Positions 5,563-7,042 of a stretch of 7,042 nucleotides of DNA are shown here, piece after piece. The notes beneath the pieces are model-generated. The model ran no database searches. It saw only the letters and a list, made by a program, of their open reading frames with translations, and was not told the origin of the DNA. How positions within the stretch are numbered: position 1 is the stretch's first letter; the number at the start of each line of letters is the position of its first letter. This DNA is from Burkholderiales bacterium (GTDB lineage: Bacteria > Pseudomonadota > Gammaproteobacteria > Burkholderiales > Burkholderiaceae_C). Location of the stretch: assembly GCA_947474415.1 (NCBI GenBank), contig CANJKD010000118.1, forward strand, positions 1 to 7,042, in the 5' to 3' direction. The position numbers and the translations under genes were made by a program.

Positions 5563-7042
5563 GGTTGCGGTTGCACTTGCGCTTGCGGCGCAGCATCACG
5601 GTCGAGCAGCGCCTTCATCGACAGCTTGACGCGGCCCTTCTCATCCGTCTCGAGCACCTTGACGCGAACGATCTGGCCTTCCTTCAGGAAGTCGGTGACC
5701 TTCTCGACACGCTGGTGCGCGATCTGGCTGATGTGCAGCAGGCCGTCCTTGCCGGGCATCAGGTTCACGAGCGCCCCGAAGTCAAGGATCTTCACGACCG
5801 GGCCTTCGTAGATCTTGCCCACTTCCACTTCGGCAGTGATCTCGGCGATGCGCTTCTTGGCGTGCTCGGCCTTGTCGGCGTCGGTCGAGGAGATCGTGAT
5901 CGTGCCGTCTTCGCCGATGTCGATCATGCAGCCGGTTTCTTCGGTCAGCGCACGGATGGTGGCGCCACCCTTGCCGATGATGTCGCGAATCTTTTCCGGG
6001 TTGATCTTCATCGTGTACAGGCGCGGTGCGAACTCCGACACCTCGGTGTTCGCCGTGCCCATCGCTTCGGTCATCTTGCCCAGGATGTGCAGGCGCGCTT
6101 CCTTGGCTTGCGCAAGTGCGACCTGCATGATTTCCTTGGTGATGCCCTGGATCTTGATGTCCATCTGCAGTGCGGTCACGCCGGAGGTGGTGCCTGCGAC
6201 CTTGAAGTCCATGTCGCCGAGGTGATCTTCGTCGCCGAGGATGTCGGTCAGCACCGCGAAGCGGCTGCCGTCCTTGATCAGGCCCATCGCGATGCCGGCC
6301 ACGTGCGCCTTCAACGGCACACCCGCGTCCATCAGCGCCAGGCAACCGCCGCACACCGACGCCATCGACGACGAGCCATTCGACTCGGTGATCTCGGAGA
6401 CCACGCGCATCGCGTACGGGAAGTCGGACTGGTTCGGCAGCACCGCGACCAGAGCGCGCTTGGCGAGACGGCCGTGGCCGATTTCGCGGCGCTTCGGCGT
6501 GCCCACACGGCCGGTTTCGCCGGTGGCGAACGGGGGCATGTTGTAGTGCATCATGAAGTGCTCGGTGAACTCACCGGCCAATGCGTCGATGCGCTGTGCG
6601 TCGCGCGAGGTACCGAGCGTGGCAGCCACCAGAGCCTGGGTTTCGCCACGCGTGAACAGGGCCGAACCGTGGGCCCGCGGCAGCACGCTGCTGCGGATTT
6701 CGATCTGGCGCACGGTGCGCGTGTCGCGGCCGTCGATGCGCGGCTCGCCGGCCAGGATCTGGCTGCGCACGATGCGGGCTTCTATGTCGAACAGCACGTT
6801 GTCGAGGCCGACCATGTCGAAGGCTGCCCCTTCGGCTTGCAGCGACGCGGTGGTTGCAGCGGTTACCGCACGGGTGGCGTGGGTGCGAGCCTGCTTCGAG
6901 CGGATCTGGTAGGCGTCGCGCAGCGGCTGTTCGGCGAGTGCGGCAACCTTGGCGATGAAGGCTTCGTCTTTCGCGGGCGCGGCCCAGTCCCAGGCCGGCT
7001 TGCCGGCGTCACGCACGAGTTCGTGGATCGCGTTGATGGCGA
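5550..7042 (-). CDS. pnp: Polyribonucleotide nucleotidyltransferase (PNPase), C-terminal two-thirds (5' end beyond the right edge)
   Basis: PNPase degrades RNA from the 3' end with phosphate, releasing nucleoside diphosphates, and can also add 3' tails. It acts in the cytoplasm as a trimer, often with RNase E. About 496 residues are visible, and the frame is open to the window edge ([19 protein letters not shown]), so roughly the first 200 or more residues are missing. The visible part begins in the all-helical linker. It continues with the second RNase PH-like core, which contains [18 protein letters not shown] and [18 protein letters not shown] motifs and the catalytic acidic segment [11 protein letters not shown]. 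Then come a KH domain with the IIGKGGATI loop (near 5965-5990) and an S1 domain (about 5626-5830, [19 protein letters not shown]). It ends with a short Gln/Pro/His tail. The earliest in-window possible start codon, at 7016, is an internal Val. Confidence 0.98.
   Translation of the reverse strand, partial: AINAIHELVRDAGKPAWDWAAPAKDEAFIAKVAALAEQPLRDAYQIRSKQARTHATRAVTAATTASLQAEGAAFDMVGLDNVLFDIEARIVRSQILAGEPRIDGRDTRTVRQIEIRSSVLPRAHGSALFTRGETQALVAATLGTSRDAQRIDALAGEFTEHFMMHYNMPPFATGETGRVGTPKRREIGHGRLAKRALVAVLPNQSDFPYAMRVVSEITESNGSSSMASVCGGCLALMDAGVPLKAHVAGIAMGLIKDGSRFAVLTDILGDEDHLGDMDFKVAGTTSGVTALQMDIKIQGITKEIMQVALAQAKEARLHILGKMTEAMGTANTEVSEFAPRLYTMKINPEKIRDIIGKGGATIRALTEETGCMIDIGEDGTITISSTDADKAEHAKKRIAEITAEVEVGKIYEGPVVKILDFGALVNLMPGKDGLLHISQIAHQRVEKVTDFLKEGQIVRVKVLETDEKGRVKLSMKALLDRDAAPQAQVQPQPHHD

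Noticed and set aside
1..7042. A previously undescribed system, defence island, mobile element or CRISPR array
   Set aside because: All of the window except short spacers is accounted for by core housekeeping genes in a plausible chromosomal order. There are no transposase, integrase, repeat-spacer or phage signatures, and no gene of unknown family.

Overview
The window looks like ordinary core chromosome from a GC-rich betaproteobacterium, most likely of the order Burkholderiales. I infer this from protein character (NuoA-E, SecG, TpiA and PNPase all read as betaproteobacterial) and from the gene order pnp - quinone oxidoreductase - tpiA - secG - tRNA-Leu - nuoABCDE. I could not run a database search, so genus-level placement is not attempted. 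Every supported gene lies on the minus strand, so transcription runs from high to low coordinates.

In transcription order: the 3' two-thirds of pnp (polynucleotide phosphorylase; its 5' end lies beyond base 7042); a complete PIG3-type zinc-free NAD(P)H quinone oxidoreductase of the MDR superfamily; tpiA (triosephosphate isomerase); secG (preprotein translocase subunit with an Ala/Pro-rich tail); a 153-bp gap with a candidate promoter; tRNA-Leu(GAG) with encoded CCA; then nuoA, nuoB, nuoC, nuoD and the first 52 codons of nuoE, the start of the operon for respiratory complex I.

The window falls into two blocks. The pnp-qor-tpiA-secG block has gaps of 34 to 68 bp and ordinary GGAG-type ribosome binding sites, and could be one transcript. 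The tRNA-nuo block appears to begin at the candidate promoter at 3160-3188, so the tRNA would be the first element of the complex I transcript and its 3' processing would create the nuo mRNA 5' end. Within nuo, B/C and D/E are joined by 4-bp ATGA stop-start overlaps, which suggests translational coupling of subunits needed in equal amounts.

No mobile elements, CRISPR arrays, phage genes or defence genes are visible, and I found no credible new system. The points worth a second look are small: a near-identical upstream-ATG/ribosome-binding-site unit before both qor and tpiA, a long inverted repeat between the tRNA and nuoA that ends just before the nuoA start codon, two 12-bp tandem duplications in nuo spacers, and short hairpins at the pnp and tpiA 3' ends.
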